DNA of 64,000 nucleotides from the NCBI GenBank assembly GCA_030697175.1, contig JAUYQR010000009.1:104412-168411 (forward strand), read 5' to 3'. The position numbers were made by a program, and so were the translations under genes. Below are positions 18,149 through 25,694 of the stretch, one piece after another; position 1 is the first letter of the stretch; each line of letters starts with the position of its first letter. Below the pieces are notes generated by a model. It was not told where the DNA came from and searched no databases. It saw only the letters and a program-made list of their open reading frames with translations. The DNA comes from Paracoccaceae bacterium (GTDB lineage: Bacteria > Pseudomonadota > Alphaproteobacteria > Rhodobacterales > Rhodobacteraceae).

Positions 18149-18634
18149 TCATGCCAGATCGCCGGGCGTCAGCCGGTAAGCACGGGCGAAACCGGCGTTC
18201 AGCAGCGCCGAAACGGGCTGGAACCGGACAAAGGCGAAATCGGCGAAGTCGATGTAGAGCTTTGCTTTCGGATGCCGGCCAAGCCAGTGGTCGCGGATCG
18301 TGGGGCGGTCGGGCGCGTCGGGCGCGATGAAGCGGGCCGTGGCGCGGATCATCAGGCGCGGATGGGTCAGCGGGTCGCCCTTGCCTTCGGGTTCACCCAG
18401 CATCAGGGCGCAGGCGGGGTGGGCGGCAAGGCCCGCGTGATGCGCGGCAAGTGCCGAGATCAGCGTCAGCATCGTGCCATCGGGGCCAAGGCCAAAGGCG
18501 ATGCGGCTGATGCCGGGGGTGCCGGTGGCGGCGTCGGTGTAGGCGAGGGCGGCGTGGCCTGCCTGCATCAGGGTGCGGGCAAGGCTGCGGGCCTCGGCAT
18601 CGGCGGGGGCGACGGGATCGGGGCGCTTGGTCAT
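18149..18634 (-). CDS. HugZ/pyridoxamine 5'-phosphate oxidase family protein
   Basis: A 161-residue FMN-binding split-barrel protein. ARTLMQAGHAALAYTDAATGTPGISRIAFG covers the first strands, followed by SALAAHHAGLAAHPACALMLGEPEGKGDPLTHPRL, the characteristic HugZ-type loop, and YIDFADFAFVRFQPV near the end. Relatives include heme-degrading HugZ and many flavin reductase-like proteins; this short form lacks the extra C-terminal heme-binding domain. The gene start at 18634 sits in the last of four tandem 14-bp repeats, each carrying an ATG (see the repeat entry). Function beyond flavin fold is not deducible. Confidence 0.82.
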   Translation of the reverse strand: MTKRPDPVAPADAEARSLARTLMQAGHAALAYTDAATGTPGISRIAFGLGPDGTMLTLISALAAHHAGLAAHPACALMLGEPEGKGDPLTHPRLMIRATARFIAPDAPDRPTIRDHWLGRHPKAKLYIDFADFAFVRFQPVSALLNAGFARAYRLTPGDLA

Positions 18635-18677
18635 AGGCTTTGGGTCATCGGCTTTGGGTCATGGGCGTTCAGTCATC
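18622..18677 (-). repeat. Four tandem 14-bp repeats forming a chain of overlapping mini-ORFs at a gene start
   Basis: Read on the minus strand, four 14-base units each contain ATGAC. The first three ATGs (at 18676, 18662 and 18648) open reading frames of only five codons, MTERP, MTQSR and MTQSL. Each ends in a TGA that overlaps the next ATG by the ATGA arrangement. The fourth ATG (18634) is the start of the HugZ-like gene, MTKRP. Because 14 is not a multiple of three, each mini-ORF is in a different frame and stops exactly at the next start. All positions are read directly; a regulatory role is inference. Confidence 0.7.
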
Positions 18678-18738
18678 GGGCGTTGACACGGTCCGGGCTT
18701 GGGCGTTTGGATGCTGCGAACAGCGCTAGCGTCGGACC

Positions 18739-20385
18739 ATGACCGAAACAAGCCGTCCCGCCCATACCGTGACCGAATTCACCCCAAAGCTGCTGACCGT
18801 CTGGCGCGAGGGGTATCGGCTGGCCGACCTGCGCGCCGATGCGCTGGCGGGGCTGACGGTGGCAATCGTGGCGCTGCCCCTGTCGATGGCGATCGCGATT
18901 GCCAGCGGGGTCGGGCCGGAGCGCGGGCTTTACACGGCGATTGTCGGCGGGTTTCTGGTATCGGCGCTGGGCGGGTCGCGGTTTCAGGTGGGCGGACCGG
19001 CGGGGGCGTTCATCGTGCTGGTCTCGGCCTGCGTGCTGGCGACCGGGCTGGACGGGTTGATCCTTGCCACCTTCCTGTCGGGGGTGCTGCTGATCGTGGC
19101 GGGCGGGCTGCGGCTGGGCACCTATATCCGGTACATTCCCTATCCGGTGACGGTGGGCTTTACCGCCGGAATTGCGGTGATCATCTTTGCCAGCCAGTTG
19201 CGCGAGATCTTCGGGCTGTCGCTGGCCGGGCCGGAACCGGGCGAGATCATCGCCAAGGTTCAGTCGCTGTGGGCGGCGCGAGGCACGGTGAGCTGGGCCG
19301 CGCTGGCGGTGGCGGCGCTGACGGCGGGGGTGATCCTTGGCCTGCGGCGCGTCAGGCCGCACTGGCCGGGAATGTTGATCGCGGTGGCGGCGGCGTCGGT
19401 GCTGGTCTGGGCTGCCGGGCTGCCGGTCGACACGATTGCCAGCCGGTTCGGAGCCTTGCCAAACCGCCTGCCGGTGCCGGCGCTGCCGGGGCTTGATGCG
19501 GCGTCGGTCTGGGCAGCGCTGCCTTGGGCGCTGAGTTTTGCCCTGCTGGGCGCGATTGAATCGCTGCTGTCGGCGGTGGTGGCCGACGGGATGAGCGGCG
19601 CGCGCCACCGGTCGAACGCGGAACTGGTGGCGCAGGGCATGGCCAACATCGGATCGGCCATGTTCGGCGGGTTTTGCGTGACCGGCACCATCGCCCGCAC
19701 CGCAACCAACGTGCGCGCAGGCAGTCGGGGGCCGGTATCGGGGATGCTGCACGCGGTGTTCCTTCTGGTGTTTCTGGTGGTGGCGGCGCCCTTGGCGGGG
19801 TTCGTGCCGCTGGCCGCATTGGCGGGCGTGCTGGCTGTGGTGGCCTGGGGCATGGCCGAAAAGGACGAGATGTGGGCGCTGATCCGGTCATCGCGCGGCG
19901 ATGCGATCATCGTGGTCGTGACCTTCCTTCTGGTCGTGTTCCGTGACCTGACCGAAGGCATCGTCGTGGGCTTTGCGCTGGGCGGTCTTGTGTTCATCCG
20001 GCGCATGTCGGAGGCCGCAAGCGTGCGCCCGGTAGAGCCGGAGGAAGCCTATGATCCGGCACTGCACACCAGCCCGGACCGGGTGGTTTGGCGGTTGCAG
20101 GGCCCCTACTTCTTTGGCGCTGCGGCACAGTTGCAGGCGGTGATGGACCGCATTGCCGATGCGCCGCGCACCGTGGTGATCGACCTGACCGATGTGCCGC
20201 TGGTCGACAGTTCAGGCGCGCGCAGCTTTGAACGGCTGGCCCGAAAGGCGCAGCGCCGGGGTGGGCAGTTGTTCCTGATCGGCGCGCGGCCCGAGGTGCA
20301 TCGGGCGCTGTTGGCGCAGGGTTTGCACATCCCGCTGGTGCGCTTTGCCGCAACCCTTGCCGAGGTTGATGCAGCCTCTGGCTGA
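18739..20385 (+). CDS. SulP family inorganic anion transporter with STAS domain
   Basis: A 548-residue SLC26/SulP protein. About twelve hydrophobic segments cover residues 30-410, including LAGLTVAIVALPLSMAIAIASG, the GGSRFQVGGPAGAFIV segment and IPYPVTVGFTAGIAVIIF. The C terminus (about 440-545) is a cytosolic STAS domain with VVIDLTDVPLVDSSGARSFERL. Family members import sulfate, bicarbonate or C4-dicarboxylates, usually with H+ or Na+. No sulfate-assimilation or carbonic anhydrase gene is adjacent, so the anion is not assigned. Start ATG 18739. Confidence 0.9.
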   Translation: MTETSRPAHTVTEFTPKLLTVWREGYRLADLRADALAGLTVAIVALPLSMAIAIASGVGPERGLYTAIVGGFLVSALGGSRFQVGGPAGAFIVLVSACVLATGLDGLILATFLSGVLLIVAGGLRLGTYIRYIPYPVTVGFTAGIAVIIFASQLREIFGLSLAGPEPGEIIAKVQSLWAARGTVSWAALAVAALTAGVILGLRRVRPHWPGMLIAVAAASVLVWAAGLPVDTIASRFGALPNRLPVPALPGLDAASVWAALPWALSFALLGAIESLLSAVVADGMSGARHRSNAELVAQGMANIGSAMFGGFCVTGTIARTATNVRAGSRGPVSGMLHAVFLLVFLVVAAPLAGFVPLAALAGVLAVVAWGMAEKDEMWALIRSSRGDAIIVVVTFLLVVFRDLTEGIVVGFALGGLVFIRRMSEAASVRPVEPEEAYDPALHTSPDRVVWRLQGPYFFGAAAQLQAVMDRIADAPRTVVIDLTDVPLVDSSGARSFERLARKAQRRGGQLFLIGARPEVHRALLAQGLHIPLVRFAATLAEVDAASG

Positions 20386-20726
20386 GTCGGTCCTCACCCG
20401 CCGGGCGGCGGTTTCCGACGGTGTGACCGAAAAGCCCCGCTTTGCGCTGACAAGCCTGCGCACCCCCGCGCCGATACCCGCAGTCACGCCTTCGTTACCG
20501 GGCAGCCTGTTGAAATGGCTTGCCATTTTTCCGCCTGATTTTCCGGGCTTTACAAAATGCACCAGCATAAAGTCAATAAATTTACAAAATAATCCAGCAA
20601 TAAAAAGCACTTAACAAAAAATTGACGTAGTGTTACCTTGTCCGCAGGGAGCAGATCCGCACCAGTTCGATGCGGGTCACGGCGGGGGCCTTTGGCCGGA
20701 CCTTTCGCCGCAGGAGGGGAAACAAG
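20386..20726 (+). promoter_or_regulatory. 341-base non-coding region upstream of acsA, with AT-rich promoter zone
   Basis: This is the longest gene-free stretch in the window. Bases 20386-20545 are GC-rich with no recognisable gene. Bases 20546-20640 are sharply AT-rich compared with the surroundings and contain two direct repeats (separate entry) and, further down, a TTGACG at 20621 that could be a -35 element, although no good -10 follows at 16-18 bases. The leader runs to a strong ribosome site GCAGGAGGGGA before the acsA ATG. It is likely the regulated promoter of the acetate module. Confidence 0.55.
20549..20605 (+). promoter_or_regulatory. Pair of direct repeats TTTACAAAAT-N3-CCAGCA upstream of acsA
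   Basis: TTTACAAAATGCACCAGCAT starts at 20549 and TTTACAAAATAATCCAGCAA at 20581. The two copies share TTTACAAAAT and CCAGCA with a fixed 3-base gap. They are 32 bases apart, close to three helical turns, so a protein would contact both on the same DNA face. This is a typical activator-site arrangement, about 120-180 bases before the acsA start. The binding protein is unknown; TTTACAAA differs by one base from the TTTGCAAA sites described for short-chain acyl-CoA regulators of the ScfR group. Confidence 0.5.
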
Positions 20727-22691
20727 ATGAACGACCAGTCTGCCTTGAAACCGATCTATTCGGCGTCGCCCGAATTCGTCGCGACCGCGCATGTCAATGC
20801 CGCGCAGTATGAGGAGCGTTACGCGGCCTCGATCGCTGATCCGCAGGCGTTCTGGGCGGCCGAGGCGCTGCGCATCGACTGGACGCGCCCGTTCACCAAG
20901 GTGAAGGATACGTCGTTCGCGCCCGGCAACATCTCGATCAAGTGGTTCGAGGACGGGATGCTGAACGTCAGCGCCAATTGCATCGACCGCCACATGCTGA
21001 CGCGCGCCAACCAGACCGCGATCATCTGGGAGCCCGATGATCCGCGTGAGCCGGCGCAGCACATCACCTATGCGCAGTTGCTGGAGCAGACCTGCCGGTT
21101 GGCGAACGTGCTGAAGGCGCATGGCGTGACCAAGGGCGACCGGGTCGTGCTTTACATGCCGATGATCCCGGAGGCGGCCTATGCGATGCTGGCCTGCACC
21201 CGGCTTGGCGCGATCCACTCCATCGTGTTTGGCGGCTTTTCGCCCGATGCGCTGGCCAACCGGGTCAACGACTCTGAGGCGAAGATCGTCATCACCGCCG
21301 ACTGGGCGCCGCGCGGTGGCAAGAAGACCGGCCTCAAGGACAACACCGACAAGGCAATGCTGCACGTCAACGACCGGGTGAAGGTGCTTGTCGTCAAGCG
21401 CACCGGCGACCAGACCTCGTGGACCGAAGGCCGCGATTTCGACCTGACGGCGGAAATGGCGGCGGCGAAGCCTTACTGCCCTTACGTCGAGGTTGGCGCC
21501 GAAGACCCGATGTTCATCCTTTACACCTCGGGGTCCACGGGGAAGCCGAAGGGCGTGGTGCATACCACCGGCGGTTACCTCGTCTATGCGGCGATGACGC
21601 ACCAGTTGACCTTCGATTACCATGACGGCGATGTGTTCTGGTGCACGGCGGACGTGGGCTGGGTGACGGGCCACAGCTACATCGTCTATGGCCCGCTGGC
21701 CAATGGCGCGACCACGGTGATGTTCGAGGGCGTCCCGACCTACCCGGACGCGGGCCGGTTCTGGGAAGTGATCGCCAAGCACAAGGTCAACCAGTTCTAC
21801 ACGGCGCCGACCGCGATCCGCAGCCTGATGGGCCTTGGGCCGGAGTGGGTGGAAAAGCACGACCTCTCCAGTCTGAAACTGCTGGGGTCGGTCGGCGAGC
21901 CGATCAACCCCGAAGCCTGGTCGTGGTACAACACCCATGTCGGCAAGGGCAAATGCCCGATCGTGGACACCTTCTGGCAGACCGAAACCGGCGGGCATAT
22001 CGTCACGCCGCTGCCGGGTGCCATTCCGCAGAAACCCGGCTCGGCCACCAAACCGTTCTTCGGCGTCAAGCTGGAGGTGCTGGACCCCGCCACCGCCACG
22101 GTCCAGACCGAGACGGAAACCGATGGTGTGCTTTGCATCACCGATAGCTGGCCGGGGCAGATGCGCACCCTTTGGGGCGACCATGCCCGGTTTGAAGAGG
22201 CGTATTTCAGCCAGTACAAGGGCTATTACTTCACTGGCGACGGCTGCCGCCGCGATGCGGATGGCTATTACTGGATCACCGGGCGGGTGGATGACGTGAT
22301 CAACGTCTCGGGCCACCGGATGGGCACGGCGGAAGTCGAATCGGCGCTGGTGGCGCATGAGGCGGTGGCCGAAGCGGCCGTCGTGGGCTACCCGCATGAC
22401 ATCAAGGGGCAGGGCATCTACGCCTATGTCACCCTGATGCGCGGGGTGGAGCCGACCGAGGAGTTGCGCAAGAAGCTGGAGGCCTGGGTCCGCACCGAAA
22501 TCGGCCCGATTGCCAAGCCCGACCTGATCCAGTGGGCGCCCGGCCTGCCGAAAACCCGGTCCGGCAAGATCATGCGCCGCATCCTGCGCAAGATCGCCGA
22601 GAACGACTTTGGCGCCTTGGGCGATACCTCGACACTGGCCGATCCCTCGGTGGTCGACGACCTGATCGCCAACCGGATGAACAAGGCCTGA
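20727..22691 (+). CDS. acsA: Acetyl-CoA synthetase (AMP-forming)
   Basis: A 654-residue adenylate-forming enzyme that converts acetate, ATP and CoA to acetyl-CoA, AMP and pyrophosphate. The phosphate-loop motif is [15 protein letters not shown] near residue 270, and the C-terminal [11 protein letters not shown] carries Lys614, the catalytic and regulatory acetylation lysine. Sequence across the [16 protein letters not shown] and QTETGG segments is typical of Acs. ATG 20727 follows a strong AGGAGG ribosome site. The stop overlaps the adk start by one base (TGATG). With the downstream symporter genes it forms an acetate uptake and activation operon. Confidence 0.96.
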   Translation: MNDQSALKPIYSASPEFVATAHVNAAQYEERYAASIADPQAFWAAEALRIDWTRPFTKVKDTSFAPGNISIKWFEDGMLNVSANCIDRHMLTRANQTAIIWEPDDPREPAQHITYAQLLEQTCRLANVLKAHGVTKGDRVVLYMPMIPEAAYAMLACTRLGAIHSIVFGGFSPDALANRVNDSEAKIVITADWAPRGGKKTGLKDNTDKAMLHVNDRVKVLVVKRTGDQTSWTEGRDFDLTAEMAAAKPYCPYVEVGAEDPMFILYTSGSTGKPKGVVHTTGGYLVYAAMTHQLTFDYHDGDVFWCTADVGWVTGHSYIVYGPLANGATTVMFEGVPTYPDAGRFWEVIAKHKVNQFYTAPTAIRSLMGLGPEWVEKHDLSSLKLLGSVGEPINPEAWSWYNTHVGKGKCPIVDTFWQTETGGHIVTPLPGAIPQKPGSATKPFFGVKLEVLDPATATVQTETETDGVLCITDSWPGQMRTLWGDHARFEEAYFSQYKGYYFTGDGCRRDADGYYWITGRVDDVINVSGHRMGTAEVESALVAHEAVAEAAVVGYPHDIKGQGIYAYVTLMRGVEPTEELRKKLEAWVRTEIGPIAKPDLIQWAPGLPKTRSGKIMRRILRKIAENDFGALGDTSTLADPSVVDDLIANRMNKA

Positions 22692-23356
22692 TGGTGGCGC
22701 CGGTTCTGATCCTTCTGGGGCCGCCGGGGGCAGGCAAGGGCACGCAGGCCCGGATGCTGGAAGAGGACTTCGGTCTGATCCAGCTTTCGACCGGCGACCT
22801 CTTGCGCGCCGCCGTCGCCGCCGGCACCGAGGCTGGCCGCAAGGCGAAGGCAGTGATGGAAGCGGGGCAACTGGTGTCCGATGACATCGTGCTGGCGGTC
22901 CTGAAGGACCGGATGGCGGAACCGGATGTATCCAAGGGCATCATCCTTGACGGCTTTCCCCGCACCAAGGCGCAGGCCGCAGCGCTTGACACGCTGCTGG
23001 CCGAGGCGGGGCAGAAGGTAACCGCCGCCGTCAGCCTCGAGGTTGACGATGCGGCGATGGTCGCGCGTGTGGCGGGCCGATTTACCTGCGCCACCTGCGG
23101 CGAAGGCTATCACGACGATTTCAAGTGCCCGGCAAAAGCCGGCGTTTGCGACAAATGCGGCGGCACCGGCTTCAAACGCCGGGCCGACGATACTGCCGAA
23201 ACTGTGCGCGAAAGGCTTGCCGCCTACCACGCCCAGACGGCGCCGCTGATCGCGCATTACGAAGGCCAGTCCGTTCTGGAACGGGTGCCGGCGATGGGGT
23301 CCATCGAGGGTATCCGCGCCAGGCTGGCGGAAATCGTGGGGCGTGTCTCAGTTTGA
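22691..23356 (+). CDS. adk: Adenylate kinase with zinc LID
   Basis: A 221-residue adenylate kinase. The P-loop is GPPGAGKGT at residues 10-18, the NMP-binding part follows at STGDLLRA, and DGFPRT is at 87-92. The long LID carries four zinc cysteines, Cys133, Cys136, Cys153 and Cys156. It converts AMP plus ATP to two ADP. The gene begins on the last base of the acsA stop codon, so the pair is translationally coupled. That makes sense because Acs releases AMP, which Adk returns to the nucleotide pool. An adk in the ribosomal-protein operon would be expected elsewhere in such a genome, so this one may be a dedicated paralogue; that cannot be checked here. Confidence 0.94.
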   Translation: MVAPVLILLGPPGAGKGTQARMLEEDFGLIQLSTGDLLRAAVAAGTEAGRKAKAVMEAGQLVSDDIVLAVLKDRMAEPDVSKGIILDGFPRTKAQAAALDTLLAEAGQKVTAAVSLEVDDAAMVARVAGRFTCATCGEGYHDDFKCPAKAGVCDKCGGTGFKRRADDTAETVRERLAAYHAQTAPLIAHYEGQSVLERVPAMGSIEGIRARLAEIVGRVSV

Positions 23357-23419
23357 CGGGAGGGGCCATTTTCCCGGTCATCCGGGTGAATGGGCAATGA
23401 AAACAAGGGAGTTGCACTT

Positions 23420-23677
23420 ATGGCGGACAAAACATCTGCCAATTCCTATTGGGCGGCGAACATCCGGATCATCACGGTTTCCCTGGTGATCTGGTTCGTC
23501 TGCTCGTTTGGACTTGGCATCCTGCTGCGGCCTGCGCTGTCCGGAATCCACGTCGGCGGCGCCGATCTGGGCTTCTGGTTCGCGCAGAACGGGTCGATCT
23601 ACGTCTTTCTGGTTCTGATCTTCGTTTACGCGAAGATGATGAACAAGGTAGACCGCGATCACGGCGTTGAAGAGTAG
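23420..23677 (+). CDS. DUF4212 domain protein, putative small subunit of the SSS symporter
   Basis: An 85-residue protein with two membrane helices (about residues 16-38, IITVSLVIWFVCSFGLGILL, and 52-72, NGSIYVFLVLIFVYAKMM) preceded by the conserved SYWAANIRII. This is the DUF4212 family, found almost always immediately before VC_2705-type sodium/solute symporters and regarded as their small subunit. ATG 23420 follows AAGGGAG with good spacing; an upstream in-frame ATG at 23390 lacks one. It ends 14 bases before the symporter gene. Confidence 0.87.
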   Translation: MADKTSANSYWAANIRIITVSLVIWFVCSFGLGILLRPALSGIHVGGADLGFWFAQNGSIYVFLVLIFVYAKMMNKVDRDHGVEE

Positions 23678-23691
23678 GGGAGCAGAACCAG

Positions 23692-25638
23692 ATGGATCAG
23701 TTTACTCTTAACCTTCTCGTCATCGGCGCATCTTTCGCGCTGTATTTCGGCATCGCATTCTGGGCCCGCGCCAGTTCGACCGCCGAATTCTATGCCGCTG
23801 GTCAGGGCGTCGGCCCGGTGGTCAACGGCATGGCAACGGCGGCTGACTGGATGTCCGCCGCGTCCTTCATCTCGATGGCGGGTCTCATCGCCTTCGGGGG
23901 CTACAACAACTCGGTCTTCCTGATGGGCTGGACCGGCGGCTATGTGCTGCTGGCGCTGCTTCTCGCCCCCTACCTGCGCAAGTTCGGCAAGTTCACCGTG
24001 CCGGAATTCGTGGGTGACCGCTTCTACTCGACCTCGGCCCGCATGGTTGCCGTCGTCTGCCTTCTCGTCATCTCGATCACCTATGTGATCGGGCAGATGG
24101 TCGGCGTCGGCGTGACCTTCGCGCGCTTCCTTGAAGTGTCGACCACGACCGGCCTGCTGATCGGTTCGGCCGTGGTGTTCGCCTATGCGGTGTTCGGCGG
24201 CATGAAGGGCATCACCTATACCCAGGTGGCGCAGTACATCGTGCTGATCATCGCCTACACCATCCCGGCGATCTTCATCTCGCTGAACCTGACCGGGCAT
24301 TTCCTGCCGCAGCTCGGGTTCATCGGGGGCTATGCGCCGACCGGGGGCGAGACCTACTTCCTGGACAAACTTGACCAGGTAGTGACGGATCTGGGCTTTA
24401 CCGCCTACACCGCCGACACCACGAACATGTTCAACATGTTCCTCGTCACGATGTCGCTGATGATCGGGACCGCGGGTCTGCCGCACGTGATCATCCGCTT
24501 CTTCACGGTTCCCAAGGTGTCGGACGCGCGTCTGTCTGCTGGCTGGGCACTGGTGTTCATCGCACTTCTCTACACGGTCGCTCCGGCGGTCGGGTCGATG
24601 GCGCGTCTGAACATCACCACCACCTTCTGGCCGGGTGCGATTGACGGCGAGACCTTCTCGAAGCCCGCGCTTTCGATTGCCGAAATCGACAGCAACCCGG
24701 AACTTTCGTGGATCCGGAACTGGGAAAAGACCGGCCTGCTGGCGTTCACTGACAAGAACGGCGACGGCATGATCCAGTACTTCAACGAGCCGAAGGCCGT
24801 TGCCGATGCCAACAAGGCAGTGGCTGACGCGACCAAGGCGCTGACCGAAGCTGCCGCCGACGCCGACAAGGCGCCGCTGGAAGCTGCGGTTGCCGCTGCT
24901 ACCGCCGCACGGGACGCGGCGCTGGGCGAGGCGATGCTGGGCGGCCAGTCTCTGGCAGCACAAGGCATCGTCGGCAACGAGCTGACCACCGTGAACAACG
25001 ACATCATGGTGCTTGCCAACCCCGAGATCGCCAAGCTTCCGGGCTGGGTGATCGCGCTTGTCGCCGCCGGTGGTCTTGCCGCCGCGCTGTCGACGGCTGC
25101 GGGCCTGCTGCTGGCCATTTCCTCGGCCATCAGCCACGACCTGATCAAGGGCGCGCTGCGTCCCGACATCAGCGAAAAGAGCGAGCTTCTGGCCGCACGG
25201 ATCTCGATGGCCTTCGCCATCGCTCTGGCGACCTGGCTTGGTCTGAACCCGCCCGGCTTTGCCGCGCAGGTGGTGGCACTGGCCTTCGGTCTGGCTGCTG
25301 CGACGATCTTCCCGGTGCTGATGATGGGGATCTTCTCGACGAAAGTCGGCAAGGAAGGCGCCATCGCGGGCATGATCGTCGGTCTTCTGGCGACCTCGAT
25401 CTACATCTTCATGTACCTGGGCTGGTTCTTCGTCCCTGGCACCAACTGGCTTCCGAACACTCCGGACGCCCATTGGTTCGGCATCTCTCCGGCGGCCTTC
25501 GGTCCGGTCGGCGCGCTGCTGAACTTCGCAACGGCCTACATCGTCTCGACGATGTTCAAGGCCCCGCCGCGCGAAGTGCAGGAACTGATCCAGTCGATCC
25601 GCGTGCCGAAAGGTGCCGGCAAGGCTGTGGCTCACTAA
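23692..25638 (+). CDS. Sodium:solute symporter, VC_2705/ActP-like (probable acetate carrier)
   Basis: A 648-residue SSS-family carrier with about 13 membrane segments. Typical elements are FYAAGQGVGPVVNGMATAADWMSAASF near residues 35-60, GGYVLLALLLAPYLRKFGKFTVPEF, and GLAAALSTAAGLLLAISSAISHDL near 465. Between about residues 371 and 415 there is an alanine/aspartate/lysine-rich, probably helical insertion absent from classical ActP. Position after acsA, adk and DUF4212 supports uptake of acetate or a similar short-chain acid with sodium. The codon usage has slightly more T at third positions than the neighbouring genes, as is usual for highly expressed membrane proteins. Confidence 0.9.
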   Translation: MDQFTLNLLVIGASFALYFGIAFWARASSTAEFYAAGQGVGPVVNGMATAADWMSAASFISMAGLIAFGGYNNSVFLMGWTGGYVLLALLLAPYLRKFGKFTVPEFVGDRFYSTSARMVAVVCLLVISITYVIGQMVGVGVTFARFLEVSTTTGLLIGSAVVFAYAVFGGMKGITYTQVAQYIVLIIAYTIPAIFISLNLTGHFLPQLGFIGGYAPTGGETYFLDKLDQVVTDLGFTAYTADTTNMFNMFLVTMSLMIGTAGLPHVIIRFFTVPKVSDARLSAGWALVFIALLYTVAPAVGSMARLNITTTFWPGAIDGETFSKPALSIAEIDSNPELSWIRNWEKTGLLAFTDKNGDGMIQYFNEPKAVADANKAVADATKALTEAAADADKAPLEAAVAAATAARDAALGEAMLGGQSLAAQGIVGNELTTVNNDIMVLANPEIAKLPGWVIALVAAGGLAAALSTAAGLLLAISSAISHDLIKGALRPDISEKSELLAARISMAFAIALATWLGLNPPGFAAQVVALAFGLAAATIFPVLMMGIFSTKVGKEGAIAGMIVGLLATSIYIFMYLGWFFVPGTNWLPNTPDAHWFGISPAAFGPVGALLNFATAYIVSTMFKAPPREVQELIQSIRVPKGAGKAVAH

Positions 25639-25645
25639 GACCTCT

Positions 25646-25680
25646 TGCGCCTCCGGGGAAACCCGGGGGCGCACCCTTTT
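25646..25680 (+). terminator. Rho-independent terminator after the symporter gene
   Basis: TGCGCCTCCGGG pairs with CCCGGGGGCGCA (12 bp, one G-T pair) around a GAAA loop at 25658-25661, followed by CCCTTTT. It lies 7 bases after the symporter stop and 15 bases before the next gene on the same strand. It would end the acs-adk-symporter transcript and leave the following regulatory genes with reduced read-through. Confidence 0.82.
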
Positions 25681-25694
25681 GGAAAGCGCGGGAC

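Noticed and set aside
20621..20650. TTGACG as a sigma-70 -35 element for acsA
   Set aside because: No acceptable -10 hexamer follows at 16-18 bases, so it is mentioned only as a possibility and not listed as a promoter.
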